DNA from: an uncultured Dehalococcoidia bacterium
GTDB taxonomy: Bacteria; Chloroflexota; Dehalococcoidia; Lucifugimonadales; UBA1123
Assembly (NCBI GenBank): GCA_951812505.1
Contig: CATOSI010000001.1
Location: forward strand, 1,000,606 to 1,064,605
Length of the DNA: 64,000 bases
Direction of reading: 5' to 3'
Made by a program: the position numbers and the translations under genes. Positions 1 through 8,139 of this stretch are shown one piece after another (the first letter of the stretch is position 1; each line of letters begins with the position of its first letter). The notes below the pieces were generated by a model that worked only from the letters and a program-made list of their open reading frames with translations, had not been told where the DNA came from and did not search any database.

Positions 1-573
1 GATTAGGTCTACAATCTCGGCGGTTACGATCTGAGGTCTGAATCGAGGAACTCTCGGTTTCTTCACCCTCTTGGCGGGATTGGACGCCATCTCGCCCATG
101 TCGACCGCGTGCTCAAGCGCCTTCGAAAGGACGCGGATGTGGCCTCGCACGGTCGAGGGGGACAGTCCGCCATCTCCGCTCACCCTACCGGACTTTAGCA
201 TCCTGGAAGCGTACTTCTGTATGTGCTGGGGACGAAGGTCCTGCATGCGGCGACGTCCCATGTGGGGAATCAAATTTCGGTCGATGATTCGGATGTACTC
301 TCTCGCAGTGGAGGGGCGGACGTTATGGGCCACGTAGTCCTCCTTCCACTCTTCCAAGTACTTGGCAAGTGTCTTCCTGCTGGATTGTACGTAGGTTCTA
401 TCCTCGATGGCGCTGATTACTTTTCGCATCGCGCTCTCCGCCTCATTCTTGGTTCCGAAGCCGCGCTTCATTTCCTGTATTCTCTTTCCGGTCACCTCAT
501 CGCGCCCCATGTCCACAATGTAATGCCAGGACGTTCCCCGCTTTCCCTCACGTTTTCCCACATGACCTCTCAT
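1..573 (-). CDS. Tyrosine recombinase (phage-type integrase), N-terminal part, runs off the left edge
   Basis: The minus strand from 573 to 1 is open for 191 codons with no stop. The ATG at 573 follows an AGGAGG box by six bases. The first ~55 residues contain basic and aromatic stretches of the AP2-like arm-binding type (GKRGTSWHYIVDMGRDE), followed by FGTKNEAESAM. Residues ~65-170 form a core-binding SAM-like domain, including KTLAKYLEEWKEDY, RPSTAREYIRIIDR, HIQKYASRML and SPSTVRGHIRVLSKAL. The catalytic domain with the R-H-R-Y residues would lie beyond the window. The product would integrate and excise a phage or integrative element. The excisionase-like gene just upstream on the same strand supports this. 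Family assignment is confident; the intactness of the C-terminus is unknown. Confidence 0.85.
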   Translation of the reverse strand, partial: MRGHVGKREGKRGTSWHYIVDMGRDEVTGKRIQEMKRGFGTKNEAESAMRKVISAIEDRTYVQSSRKTLAKYLEEWKEDYVAHNVRPSTAREYIRIIDRNLIPHMGRRRMQDLRPQHIQKYASRMLKSGRVSGDGGLSPSTVRGHIRVLSKALEHAVDMGEMASNPAKRVKKPRVPRFRPQIVTAEIVDLI

Positions 574-730
574 TTTGTACCTCCTGATTTTGACTTCAAC
601 CGTGTTTCAGGTATGCATGGTCTTCATTCGAAGGCGCACTGCATAACTATGGTACCTGCAAATCGAAGAACCGCCGTTCACGTCGGGCCTCTGGTCCCAC
701 TTACTCGGATTTCTGCGACTTCGGCCTGCA

Positions 731-988
731 TCACTGATCCTGTTTTGCGTCGGCTCCGTGAAGAGCACTCCGGATGATTTCCTCGATGGACGCCGCATCT
801 TCTATCCCGTTGACGAACGCCCAGAGCCTTACACGTCCTATGCGGTACTGCCTGCCGACCTTGATGAACGGCAGTTCACCCGCATGGATTAGGGCGTAGA
901 CTTTATCGTCGGTCAATTGCAGGATCTTGGCGGTTTCGCGGACCGTGTATGTGCCATTCAGATCGATCTTCTGGACTGGCAAGGTCAT
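731..988 (-). CDS. Excisionase-family helix-turn-helix DNA-binding protein
   Basis: This 85-residue protein has a MerR/Xis-like winged-helix segment: the TVRETAKILQLTDDKVYALI helix-turn-helix at residues ~15-34, then GELPFIKVGRQYRIGRVRLW, the usual wing of excisionase-family (HTH_17-like) domains. An AGGAGG box stands seven bases before the ATG. It lies 158 bp upstream of the tyrosine integrase on the same strand, the normal arrangement of recombination directionality factor and integrase. It probably binds DNA near an attachment site and favours excision, or it could regulate the integrase promoter. The role is inferred from family and context. Confidence 0.8.
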   Translation of the reverse strand: MTLPVQKIDLNGTYTVRETAKILQLTDDKVYALIHAGELPFIKVGRQYRIGRVRLWAFVNGIEDAASIEEIIRSALHGADAKQDQ

Positions 989-999
989 AGCGCTGCCCT

Positions 1000-1729
1000 C
1001 CTAAATGAGTTGAAGGAATCTTGTCAAGTCCCCCCACGATCTTCTTAAATCTCGGGGACCTATTATTGAGGTCTGCGATGGCCACTCACAGGTATTTGGA
1101 AGCTGAGGATGATGAGTCGCTCTTGCAGGAATTCACTTTCAAATTCCAGTGGTGGGTGGTCAGATGAATCGCGCATCGTGTCGGGTGGCCGACAGAGTTT
1201 CGTAAGTCTTCGGAGCGGGCGCATGTTGCCCCTGTGTGGACTGCCCAAATCGGTCCGGAACGCCATCCTGATGCTTGGGGACAGTTCTGAGTGCAATGTG
1301 ATGATAGAACACCGCGCCGGCACATTCCTTGAAGGTAGGAAGTTCGAGCGAGACCCGGGTCTCTCTGTAGAGAGCTTAGGTCAAAGATTGCGGAAAGTCC
1401 CTTCCAGAATACAGCCTGATCAGGCGGCGCTGGCAGTCTCCTCAGGTGGCAGAAGTTCGACCAGGATCCCGTCCTCGAATCTCGGTCCATCCACCAGCAA
1501 GGTCATCAGGTTCCTCCCTCCATACAGCACAGCGGTCCCCGTCGCTTCGAGAGGCTCTGCACCGCCTTGTACACCAGGCAAGGCGCACTGTCCCGCCGCT
1601 TCATCCTGCGCGCCGTGTCCGTCCTCAGTCTCACCGCGCTGAACACCGCCCATTACAAAGCATTGTCCGGGCACTCTACGACGGCATCATTGGTGACATC
1701 CCGCTTGGGGAGCTCTCCCGTTTGAAAGA
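1000..1729. other. Intergenic stretch with no supportable gene
   Basis: Open frames occur on both strands here. They overlap each other, lack plausible ribosome-binding sites and have compositions typical of antisense frames. I found no recognisable domain, and no strong hairpin or repeat. It is probably decayed mobile-element sequence between the excisionase and the IS relics that follow. Confidence 0.4.
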
Positions 1730-2091
1730 TTGCCCGTAGCGCCAGGCGTCCCGCGGCGACACGCCCACTTCGTAGCAGCAGAGGGTAAGAAGGTGGTCAG
1801 TGAGATAGGAATGGACATGAGCCGGTGGCCGACGGCGAATCACGCTGTGTCGTGGCTTGGTCTGAGTCCCAACAACAGGGTGGGCGGCGGCAGGATGCTG
1901 AGCTCGCGCACGACCCCGAATGCGAACCGGTGGCGGAGCTTCGGATTGCGGCCAATGTGCTGCACCGCTACGACGGCGCGCTCGGAGCGTTCCTGCGCAG
2001 GAAGAGGGCCGCTCAGATGGGCTACAGGCTGGTGCAGGTGGCTGGTGATAAGCAAGAGCCGCAGCCGGCGCAACTCCCCAGCTGGCGGTAG
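1730..2091 (+). pseudogene. IS110-family transposase, frameshifted 3' fragment
   Basis: One frame reads VVSEIGMDMSRWPTANHAV, then SWLGLSPNNRVGGGRMLSS, the C-terminal transposase_20-type segment of IS110/IS1111 transposases. The conserved continuation appears in a different frame starting near 1920 as AELRIAANVLHRYDGALGAF followed by LRRKRA, matching the family's usual LHRSKSALGAFYRR block. The frame change and the absence of the N-terminal DEDD catalytic half show that this is a dead fragment. It belongs to the cluster of IS debris that extends to about 7.6 kb. Confidence 0.7.
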
Positions 2092-2135
2092 TACGCGTAT
2101 GATAAGCAGAGCTAGTCGATAGCCGACCACCTTCT

Positions 2136-2330
2136 TACGCCCTGATGGACAACAGACACGGTCTGGTGAGGGACTTCCGTCTGACCGGAGGCTGATAGCA
2201 TGGCTGACAGGGATGCGGCGTTGGACACGCTGATACAGATACCGGGAAGCCGTCGTCTGACGGTTGGAGCGGGAGGGGCTGCGACAGCAGGGACTTCGTG
2301 GCCGAGACTTGCGTTTTGAACTGATGGACG
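2136..2330 (+). pseudogene. Remnant of an IS5/IS4-type DDE transposase
   Basis: Pieces in shifting frames resemble the central part of IS5-group transposases: YALMDNRHGLVRDFRLT, then ADRDAALDTLIQIPGSRRLT with VGA, then CDSRDFVAETC. The usual family text is a HALMENRNGLVVD-like segment followed by LGADKxYDxxDFV. Two stop codons and at least two frame changes within 200 bp make it non-functional. The segment is short and the assignment rests on motif order alone. Confidence 0.5.
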
Positions 2331-2350
2331 GCGGAATCTACTAAGCACCC

Positions 2351-2745
2351 AGTCAGGCCAGATGCTTAGTAGATTCTCTGTGCGACCTCACCGGGGTAAA
2401 CAGTGCATCCAATCGCCTGCTGGAGGGCCGGAGACATAAGTGCCGGTAGCGCATTTGATTGGATTCTTAACTTAAGGATTCGCTACTTTGTTGGACTGGG
2501 CGCTAAACAACTCTCCAGAGAGTAAAATACATCAAAGCTAAAATGGTCCCACAACCGGAGAAACATTGGGCTGTGCACTTAATTACATCTGCACCCGAAA
2601 TTGGGGCGCAAGTGGCTTGATTTCGCGGGCTTTTTCATAGCTGAACTAGCTATGAATATACGATCCTGACTTTTGATATCATCTGGTGCCTGTTACGGGT
2701 GTGGCGGTAGGGGGTAAAGAGCTACGATCACGATTCAGTTACCGC
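2351..2745 (+). repeat. Diverged non-coding repeat, copy A (partner at 60541-60935)
   Basis: This non-coding stretch can be aligned by eye with 60541-60935 in the same orientation. Shared landmarks, in order, are CTGGAGGGCCGG-like text, an ATTGGAT..CTTAA..GATTC block, GCACTTAATT, a hairpin around 2637-2657 (TCATAGCT, loop GAACT, AGCTATGA) and TTACGGGTGTG followed by GGGGTAAA. In the partner the hairpin arms are one base pair longer with a different loop, so the structure is preserved while sequence drifts. Function is unknown. Confidence 0.5.
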
Positions 2746-2766
2746 AGCCCGTCTCAGGTCGGACTT

Positions 2767-2818
2767 GGTCAAGTCCCCATACATGGTGTGGGAGTTCTTC
2801 AATCCATTTGATGCTCCG
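2767..2818 (+). repeat. Short direct repeat, copy 1 (partner at 60144-60194)
   Basis: About 50 bp starting GTCAAGTCCCC and ending TTTGATGCTCC recurs at 60144-60194 with roughly six mismatches. In the partner copy it abuts the end of an IS110 remnant, and GATGCTCC also occurs at the IS110 end near 43.1 kb. It is therefore probably an IS110 terminus plus target-type flank. Confidence 0.55.
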
Positions 2819-2848
2819 TAACCGTCCCATAGACGGTGGTTAAAGAAG

Positions 2849-3767
2849 ATGGCAGGGAATCCTGCTAAGGTGTTGAAGAATCACAACCAACACTGGAGGC
2901 CCCCTGCCATGTCCAGAGTACGATTCACACTGCCCCAGGTCAAGGACTATCCTGATTCCAGGCCGTCGGCCTGTCCGCACTGCGGCAGCGTCATTCTGAA
3001 CCGACATGGGAAGGTTACAAAGCGCGTCACAGACCTGTACATAAGCGAGGTTACTGTGATCAGGTATCGTTGCACAGACTGTCTGAAGACATTCAGACAC
3101 TACCCGAAAGGAGTGGACAGCCATGATCGGAGTCTGAGACTCAGAGGGGTGAGTGCACTGAGTTGGGCGCTGGGTCTGTCGCTGCGTTCTGTGAGCCATC
3201 TGTTGTCTGCGCTGGGCTGCGGTCTATCCCGGATGAGCATATGGCGGGACGTTCAGGAGTGGGGCTCTGGCGCGCTGAGCGGATGGATGAACAGGACGCG
3301 CGGGCGTGTGAGGGTGATGGGAGCGGATGAGACAGTGATCAGGCTGAGGGGCAAAAAGACAGTGTTGGGTTTTGTAACGGACGCAAAGAGCGGTCAACTT
3401 GTGGGTATGGATGTGTTGGTGGACAGGGACAGCGAGGGCTTTATGAGGTGGCTTCAGCGATACGTGAGCCGCTTCGGAGTGGAGGCGATGGTGACCGATG
3501 ACCTGTCCACCTACAAGCCGGTGGTCGAGCGTTTGGGTATTGAACACCAGGTGTGCATAGCGCACGTGAGAAAGAACGTGCGCAGGCGTATTGATGAGAT
3601 AGATGGGTGGGACTGGCACAGAGAGAACGATAGGAAGGCGCAAGATCAGGTACAAGACAGTTAGAGGGTACAAGAGTATGGAGGGTATGATCAACGGGTT
3701 GGGTCTGACGCAGTGGGTGTGGAGCGGACGAGAAGGTCTGGACCTGGGCGAGTTGGTAGCGGCGTAA
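2849..3767 (+). pseudogene. DDE transposase with zinc-finger N-terminus, internally deleted and frameshifted
   Basis: The frame from 2849 (or the ATG at 2909, MSRVRFTLPQVKDYP) encodes a CPHCG..CxxC zinc ribbon at residues ~40-80, a helix-turn-helix, then MGADETVIRLRGKK and VTDDLSTYKPVVERLG with CIAHVRKNVRRRIDEIDGW. These resemble IS6/IS240-like DDE transposases with D and D catalytic positions. After the GWDWH segment the expected ~70 residues are missing. The family C-terminus (ERTIGRRKIRYKTVRGYKS through LDLGELVAA) continues in another frame from about 3618 to the TAA at 3765-3767. The element is thus dead. The exact IS family is uncertain. Confidence 0.65.
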
Positions 3768-3770
3768 GCA

Positions 3771-3867
3771 GAATCCTTCCTCCAGAGAAAACTGACTCTC
3801 TCTACTACTCCACAAATCCGCACACCGCCTGTGGGACGATTACAGGTGGTTCAGCGGTTGCAATTGG
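3771..3867 (+). pseudogene. IS630-family transposase, 5' piece left of the IS21 insertion
   Basis: The frame reading TPQIRTPPVGRLQVVQRLQ runs up to the IS21 left end. If the IS21 element and one copy of its duplicated target are removed, the frame continues without a break into VYEWKYLFLVVDFARG at 6264. That is the start of the IS630 DDE domain. The N-terminal half of the transposase is missing; sequence before about 3771 belongs to a different transposase relic. Confidence 0.65.
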
Positions 3868-3953
3868 TGAACAGCGACAATCATTCTTGCCGGTGACGAC
3901 AACGATTTTTGCCGGTCAGTAGATACGATGGTCTGGTACCAGGAGGTGCCAGA

Positions 3954-5441
3954 TTGATCACGGATCAACAGGTAGTTCTACTGAGGCAGAAGATTATGGA
4001 AGGCAAGACACAGAAGGCAGCGGCGGCGTCAGCCGCCATGAGTGAGAGATCGGCAAGGGACTGGCAGTTGGGAGAGTTACCGTCGGATAGGAAGAAGGCA
4101 AGACGGAGGTGGAGAAGCAGACCGGACCCGTTTGCAGATGTGTGGGAGAGCGATGTCGTACCGCTGCTGCGGACAGACCCCGACGGTGACCTGAGTGCAA
4201 CAACCATTCTGGAGTGGCTCGACGAGCGACACCCGGACAGGTTCGGCGGATCGCAACTGAGGACGCTGCAGAGGCGCATGAGAGACTACAGAGCCCTTCA
4301 TGGGCCGGACAAGGAGGTGTACTTCCAGCAGGACCATCCGCCCGGTCGCGAGGCCCAGTTGGACTTCACCCACTGTTCGGAACTGGGAGTGACCATAGGT
4401 GGACAGCCGTTCAGGCATATGCTTTTCCACCTAGTACTGAGCCACTCGGGTTGGAGCTACGCGGAGGTGTGCTTTGGCGAGACGTTCGCGGCGCTGGTGA
4501 AGGGACTCCAGGGAGCGCTGTGGGATCTGGGCGGAGCGCCGAGGGTGGTGCGCACCGACAACCTGTCGGCGGCCACGCACGACCTGAAGAACAGCAGGGG
4601 TCGCGCGATCAACGCCAGGTACGAGGCGGTGCTCGCGCATTACGGGGTGGAGCACACAAGGACCAACCCTCGCTCGTCTAATGAGAACGGTGTGGTCGAA
4701 CAGGGACACCGTCGTCTCAAGAACAGGGTCCTCCAGGCGCTGATCCTGCGGGGCAGTCGCGACTTCGAGTCGGAGCGAGAGTACGTTGAGTTCATCAGAC
4801 GGATCGTGGACCGGCGTAACAGACTGGCCCGCTCGAAGCTGAAGAGAGAGCGGCGTCATCTGCTTCCGCTTCCCCCGGCGCCTGTGCCAGAGTACGTCAA
4901 CTACAGCTGCAGGGTACGCAGGTGGAGCACGATCAGGGTGGCGAACCGGACATACTCGGTGCCGTCCCGACTGATAGGGATGGAGGTGAACGTAAGGCTG
5001 TACGCCGATCGCATCGAGGTGTACTACAAGGACCACCTGGTTGAGAGCATGGAGCGGATACACGGCGGGGGTGAGGCACAGATCGACTACCGCCATATCA
5101 TAGCTTCACTGGTGCGCAAGCCTGGAGCATTCGCCAGGTACAGATTCAGGGAGCAAATGTTCCCAACCCATACGTTCAGACGAACCTATGATGCGCTGTG
5201 TGAGTGGAAGGGAGAGCGCGCCGACGTGGAGTACGTGCGCATCCTGCACCTGGCCGCGACAACCATGGAGTCGGAGGTGGACAGAGTACTCAGAAGACTT
5301 CTGGAGTCGGGGTTGAGCTTCGACTACGCGATGGTTCGTCAACTATCGGCTCCCGACCCGCCGCCGGTCCCAGACCTGAAGAGGGTCGGTGTCGTGGATC
5401 TGAGCGTATACGACAGGCTGCTGGTGGGAGGTGTGCGATGA
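3954..5441 (+). CDS. istA: IS21-family transposase IstA
   Basis: IstA is the DDE transposase of IS21 elements. It has an N-terminal helix-turn-helix (residues ~20-50), an integrase-type catalytic core starting at REAQLDFTHCSELGV, the second aspartate in VVRTDNLSAATHDLK, and the glutamate in SSNENGVVEQGHRRLKNR. The C-terminal beta domain includes ANRTYSVPSRLIGM. I prefer the TTG start at 3954 because AGGAGGTG lies six bases upstream; an ATG at 3909 in frame has no such site. The product length of 495 residues is normal for the family. The stop overlaps the istB start by four bases (ATGA). It appears intact. Confidence 0.9.
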   Translation: MITDQQVVLLRQKIMEGKTQKAAAASAAMSERSARDWQLGELPSDRKKARRRWRSRPDPFADVWESDVVPLLRTDPDGDLSATTILEWLDERHPDRFGGSQLRTLQRRMRDYRALHGPDKEVYFQQDHPPGREAQLDFTHCSELGVTIGGQPFRHMLFHLVLSHSGWSYAEVCFGETFAALVKGLQGALWDLGGAPRVVRTDNLSAATHDLKNSRGRAINARYEAVLAHYGVEHTRTNPRSSNENGVVEQGHRRLKNRVLQALILRGSRDFESEREYVEFIRRIVDRRNRLARSKLKRERRHLLPLPPAPVPEYVNYSCRVRRWSTIRVANRTYSVPSRLIGMEVNVRLYADRIEVYYKDHLVESMERIHGGGEAQIDYRHIIASLVRKPGAFARYRFREQMFPTHTFRRTYDALCEWKGERADVEYVRILHLAATTMESEVDRVLRRLLESGLSFDYAMVRQLSAPDPPPVPDLKRVGVVDLSVYDRLLVGGVR

Positions 5442-6226
5442 TCGCGGACATGCATCCATCGATCGCGGTGGGAGACAGGATCAGACAGCTGTGCAGGGAG
5501 TTCAAGCTGCCGACGCTGGCTGCAGAGACCGTAACGAGGTTCGACGAGGCCGGACACGCCGATGCGCTTCCCACACTCGTTGAGGTCATGGAGCAGGAAG
5601 CGGAGGACCGTCGGATAAGGAGAGTGGACAGGCTGAGGAGGGCGTCCAAGCTGCCGGCGGGCAAGACCTGGGACACCTTCGAGCACGAGCGGACTCCGAT
5701 CAAGCTCAGGCAGCAGCTCAACAGACTTGTCGAAGGGGACTTTGTGGATAGAGGAGTCAACGTGCTGGCGTTCGGTATGCCGGGCACCGGCAAGACCCAC
5801 GCCGTATGCGCCATCGGACACCGGCTGGTGGAGTCGAGTCGTTCCGTGCTGTTCATCCCTGCATACCGTCTGGTGCAGGACATGCTCGCTGCCAAGCGAG
5901 ACCTGGAACTGCCGCGGATGCTGCGCAAGCTGGACAACTTCGACTTGCTCATCATAGACGACCTGGGCTACCTGCCACAGGGGGCCGAGGAGTCGGAGGT
6001 GCTGTTCACACTCATAGCCGAGCGCTACGAGCGACGTTCCTTGGGCATCACCTCAAACCTGGTCTTCAGTGAATGGGAGAAGGTGTTCGACAACCCCATG
6101 GCGACCGCGGCGGCCATAGACAGGATCGTTCACCACTCGGTCATACTGGAGTTTGACGTGCCGAGTTACAGGACCGGCGCGGCGCAGAGTAGTCGCACAG
6201 AGCAGGAGTCAGACCGGCAAGAATGA
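5438..6226 (+). CDS. istB: IS21-family helper ATPase IstB
   Basis: IstB is the DnaA/DnaC-like AAA+ ATPase that assists IstA in target selection. The 262-residue protein has a Walker A motif (GMPGTGKTH near residue 112), a Walker B motif LLIIDDLGYLP near residue 173, and the family segment TLIAERYERRSLGITSN with the sensor asparagine. The C-terminal AAAIDRIVHHSVILEF region is also standard. Its ATG overlaps the istA stop codon, so the two are translationally coupled. The frame extends farther upstream, but the coupled ATG at 5438 is the natural start. Confidence 0.9.
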   Translation: MIADMHPSIAVGDRIRQLCREFKLPTLAAETVTRFDEAGHADALPTLVEVMEQEAEDRRIRRVDRLRRASKLPAGKTWDTFEHERTPIKLRQQLNRLVEGDFVDRGVNVLAFGMPGTGKTHAVCAIGHRLVESSRSVLFIPAYRLVQDMLAAKRDLELPRMLRKLDNFDLLIIDDLGYLPQGAEESEVLFTLIAERYERRSLGITSNLVFSEWEKVFDNPMATAAAIDRIVHHSVILEFDVPSYRTGAAQSSRTEQESDRQE

Positions 6227-6263
6227 TTGTCGCATAACCGGCAAGAATGGTTGACGTGTAACA

Positions 6264-6708
6264 ATTGGTGTATGAATGGAAGTACCTGTTCCTGGTGGTG
6301 GACTTTGCGCGTGGGAAGTTGGAGTGGGCGTGGATAGACTCGATGAGCTCTGAGACGGTGGCGCGCGCGGTGTTGAGTGTTAGGCGATACACGGAAGTGA
6401 GAGCGCTGGTGTGGGACGGAGCGGGCAGCCATCGCAGCGAGTTGGTCAGGAGTATAGCGGGGGTGAAGACGATAACGCTGCCTGCCTAGAGTCCTGAGCT
6501 TAATCCTGCCGAGCGGGTGTTCGAGGAGGTTCGCAGGTGGGTAGAGGGCAGGGTGTATGGGAGTATAGATGAGAAGGTTGAGGCGGTGAACGCCTGCCTT
6601 AGCAGGCTGGAATCGGATCCCGAACGAGTGAAGTCGCTGGTAGGTTGGGAGTGGATCAAGCGGAACGTTCAGGGGATACCCGAATACTATGCGGCCTCAT
6701 CAAGCTGA
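6264..6708 (+). pseudogene. IS630-family transposase, 3' piece right of the IS21 insertion
   Basis: This frame continues the piece at 3771-3867 and holds the IS630 DDE_3 catalytic region: YLFLVVDFARG, ALVWDGAGSHRS, then LPA-stop-SPELNPAERVFEEVRR. The TAG at 6487-6489 falls exactly in the otherwise conserved LPPYSPELNPxE motif. The gene was therefore already inactive, or became so, independently of the IS21 insertion. The natural C-terminus ends at 6706-6708. Confidence 0.75.
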
Positions 6709-6751
6709 AATGGTATAGAGGGTGTCTGAGAAGTGTTAAGATCGTCTCATT

Positions 6752-7132
6752 ATGAAGCGTAAACCGTATCCTACGGACCTGACAGACACCGAATGGGCCA
6801 TCCTCAAGCCGTTGGTTCCGAAAGCCAGAGCGGGTGGACGACCGCGCTCAGTAGATATGCGCGAGATCATCAACGCCATCTTCTACGTTCTCAGAGGTGG
6901 GATACCATGGCGGATGCTCCCACATGACCTTCCGCCATGGAAGACCGTCTATCACTATTTCAGAGCATGGCGAATGGTAGGTGTGTGGGAGGACATGAAC
7001 GAGGCATTGCGCGAGCGAGTCAGGGTAACACAGGGACGTTGGCCCACACCGAGCGCGGGTGCGATAGACTCGCAGTCGGCGAAGACGAGTGAAAGGGGGG
7101 CTTACGCAGCTACGATGGCGGCAAGAAGGTGA
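6752..7132 (+). CDS. IS5-family transposase, first frame (orfA)
   Basis: The 126-residue product is the N-terminal half of an IS427-type IS5 transposase: [20 protein letters not shown], then [31 protein letters not shown] and [15 protein letters not shown] with the first catalytic aspartate. The frame ends shortly after a run of six G residues at 7095-7100. A -1 slip there joins SERG to [18 protein letters not shown] in the next frame, restoring the family sequence. This matches the programmed frameshift used by two-frame IS5 elements. Whether slippage occurs cannot be read from sequence. Confidence 0.8.
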   Translation: MKRKPYPTDLTDTEWAILKPLVPKARAGGRPRSVDMREIINAIFYVLRGGIPWRMLPHDLPPWKTVYHYFRAWRMVGVWEDMNEALRERVRVTQGRWPTPSAGAIDSQSAKTSERGAYAATMAARR

Positions 7133-7578
7133 ACGGCAGGAAGCGTCATATACTTGTGGATACTGAAGGGTTGGTACTGAAGGTGAAGGTGCATGAGGCT
7201 GGAATAAGCGATAGCGCGGGATCCAAGATGGTGCTGGACGGTCTGAGCAGTCGGTTTCCGAGGATGAGGAAAGTGTGGGCGGACTACGCATATCGCGGAC
7301 TTAAGGAGTGGATGAGAACCACGCTGGGCTGGGACTTGGAGGTTGTGAGACATACTTGGTCTGGCAGGGTATGGGTGGTAGGTGACCAGGAGCCTCCAAC
7401 TCGTCCGAAGGGATTTGTAGTGTTGCCGCGGCGCTGGGTTGTGGAGCGCACATTCGCATGGCTGGTACGTAACCGCAGACTGTCTAAGGACTATGAATAC
7501 TTGCCTGAGACTGAAGAGTCGTTCGTGTACGCTGCTATGATCAGACTGATGCTTCGCAGACTGGCGCATCCTACCTGA
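7129..7578 (+). CDS. IS5-family transposase, second frame (orfB)
   Basis: The second frame encodes the C-terminal DDE part: [29 protein letters not shown] with the second aspartate, and [19 protein letters not shown] with the catalytic glutamate in the [11 protein letters not shown] block. It lies in the -1 frame relative to the first part. It is most likely translated only as a fusion through the G-run slip near 7098 rather than from its own ATG, which lacks a ribosome-binding site. All three catalytic acidic positions are present across the fusion, and with the intact termini the element could be mobile. Confidence 0.8.
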   Translation: MNGRKRHILVDTEGLVLKVKVHEAGISDSAGSKMVLDGLSSRFPRMRKVWADYAYRGLKEWMRTTLGWDLEVVRHTWSGRVWVVGDQEPPTRPKGFVVLPRRWVVERTFAWLVRNRRLSKDYEYLPETEESFVYAAMIRLMLRRLAHPT

Positions 7579-7587
7579 AATGACTTC

Positions 7588-7851
7588 TCAGACACCCTCT
7601 AACTCTCCCCTAAGTGCTTCATACAGACGGGATGCACCTTCAGGCCCGATTGTTACGCCAAATTCTGGCAAGATACATTCTTCGTTTACGTCCATTGCGT
7701 TTTTCAAACGTCCGAGAATCACAGCGGCTTGCCCATCGGAAATGATATACACCTTGCCGTTAATCCCTACGCTGACATTATTCGGGTTGGTTCTTTGAAC
7801 TGAGATCATCTTGCAATTCCTTACTTCTCCTATGAAGCTGTTGACCTTCAT
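7588..7851 (-). CDS. Uncharacterised small protein, 3' end clipped by the IS5 element
   Basis: The product starts MKVNSFIGEVRNCKMISV and contains VSVGINGKVYIISDGQAAVI; I do not recognise a family. The chosen ATG overlaps the stop of the upstream gene (ATGA), giving translational coupling. An in-frame ATG 18 bases earlier is an alternative. The last codons and the stop come from the IS5 terminal repeat, so the native C-terminus has been replaced by GVstop. It is the third gene of a minus-strand set with the winged-helix-like and GIY-YIG genes. Confidence 0.55.
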   Translation of the reverse strand: MKVNSFIGEVRNCKMISVQRTNPNNVSVGINGKVYIISDGQAAVILGRLKNAMDVNEECILPEFGVTIGPEGASRLYEALRGELEGV

Positions 7852-8126
7852 TGAGCCGCATACATCCACCTGTACCCTTGCCTGTCAGAAGTGGGCGGGA
7901 TCATATCTATCTGGTCTCTATCGGCAAGCATGGCTAACACCCCTTCGCAGATACCACGTTCTGGATTCAGAGACATACCGCCTTTCCATGCAGGCAACCC
8001 CATCGCCTCTACGACTTCGCTAGTTGTCAGACAGCTATCCGGCTGAGTACGTAGCACGTCCAGGATAGCCTCTGCTACCGTATCCTCTCCCAACTCGAAA
8101 AGGCGGCGGCGTTGCGGTATATTCAT
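7848..8126 (-). CDS. Small protein with a possible winged-helix fold
   Basis: The 92-residue protein begins MNIPQRRRLFELGEDTVAEA, followed by ILDVLRTQPDSCLTTSEVVEAMG, a layout typical of a winged-helix DNA-binding N-terminus, and then DRDQIDMIPPTSDRQGYRW. GAGGAG lies eight bases before the ATG, so translation is well supported. It sits 13 bp downstream of the GIY-YIG gene and overlaps the next gene, forming a three-gene operon on the minus strand. The DNA-binding role is inferred only from the predicted helix pattern. Confidence 0.55.
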   Translation of the reverse strand: MNIPQRRRLFELGEDTVAEAILDVLRTQPDSCLTTSEVVEAMGLPAWKGGMSLNPERGICEGVLAMLADRDQIDMIPPTSDRQGYRWMYAAQ

Positions 8127-8139
8127 GTCTCAATCTCCT

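Larger units (their letters stand above)
3868..6263 (+). mobile_element. IS21-family insertion sequence, apparently complete
   Basis: The element carries istA and istB in the usual overlapping order. The left end begins TGAACAGCGACAATCATT and continues into CTTGCCGGT. The right end, read on the other strand, begins TGTTACACGTCAACC and ends in the same ATTCTTGCCGGT. A second ATTCTTGCCGGT-type internal repeat occurs near each end, as is typical of IS21 termini. The 5-bp sequence ATTGG is present on both sides (3863-3867 and 6264-6268), a target-site duplication. The insertion splits an IS630 transposase gene. Confidence 0.85.
6718..7599 (+). mobile_element. IS5-family (IS427-like) insertion sequence
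   Basis: The 17-bp terminal sequence GAGGGTGTCTGAGAAGT at 6718 is repeated perfectly inverted at 7583-7599. The dinucleotide TA flanks both ends (6716-6717 and 7600-7601), consistent with a short duplicated target. Inside are two overlapping frames of an IS5-group DDE transposase. The right end supplies the stop codon of the minus-strand gene at 7588-7851, so the insertion clipped that gene. Confidence 0.85.

Noticed and set aside
1086..1674. Overlapping open frames on both strands
   Set aside because: No family features or ribosome-binding sites, and mutual overlap suggests chance frames in decayed DNA.
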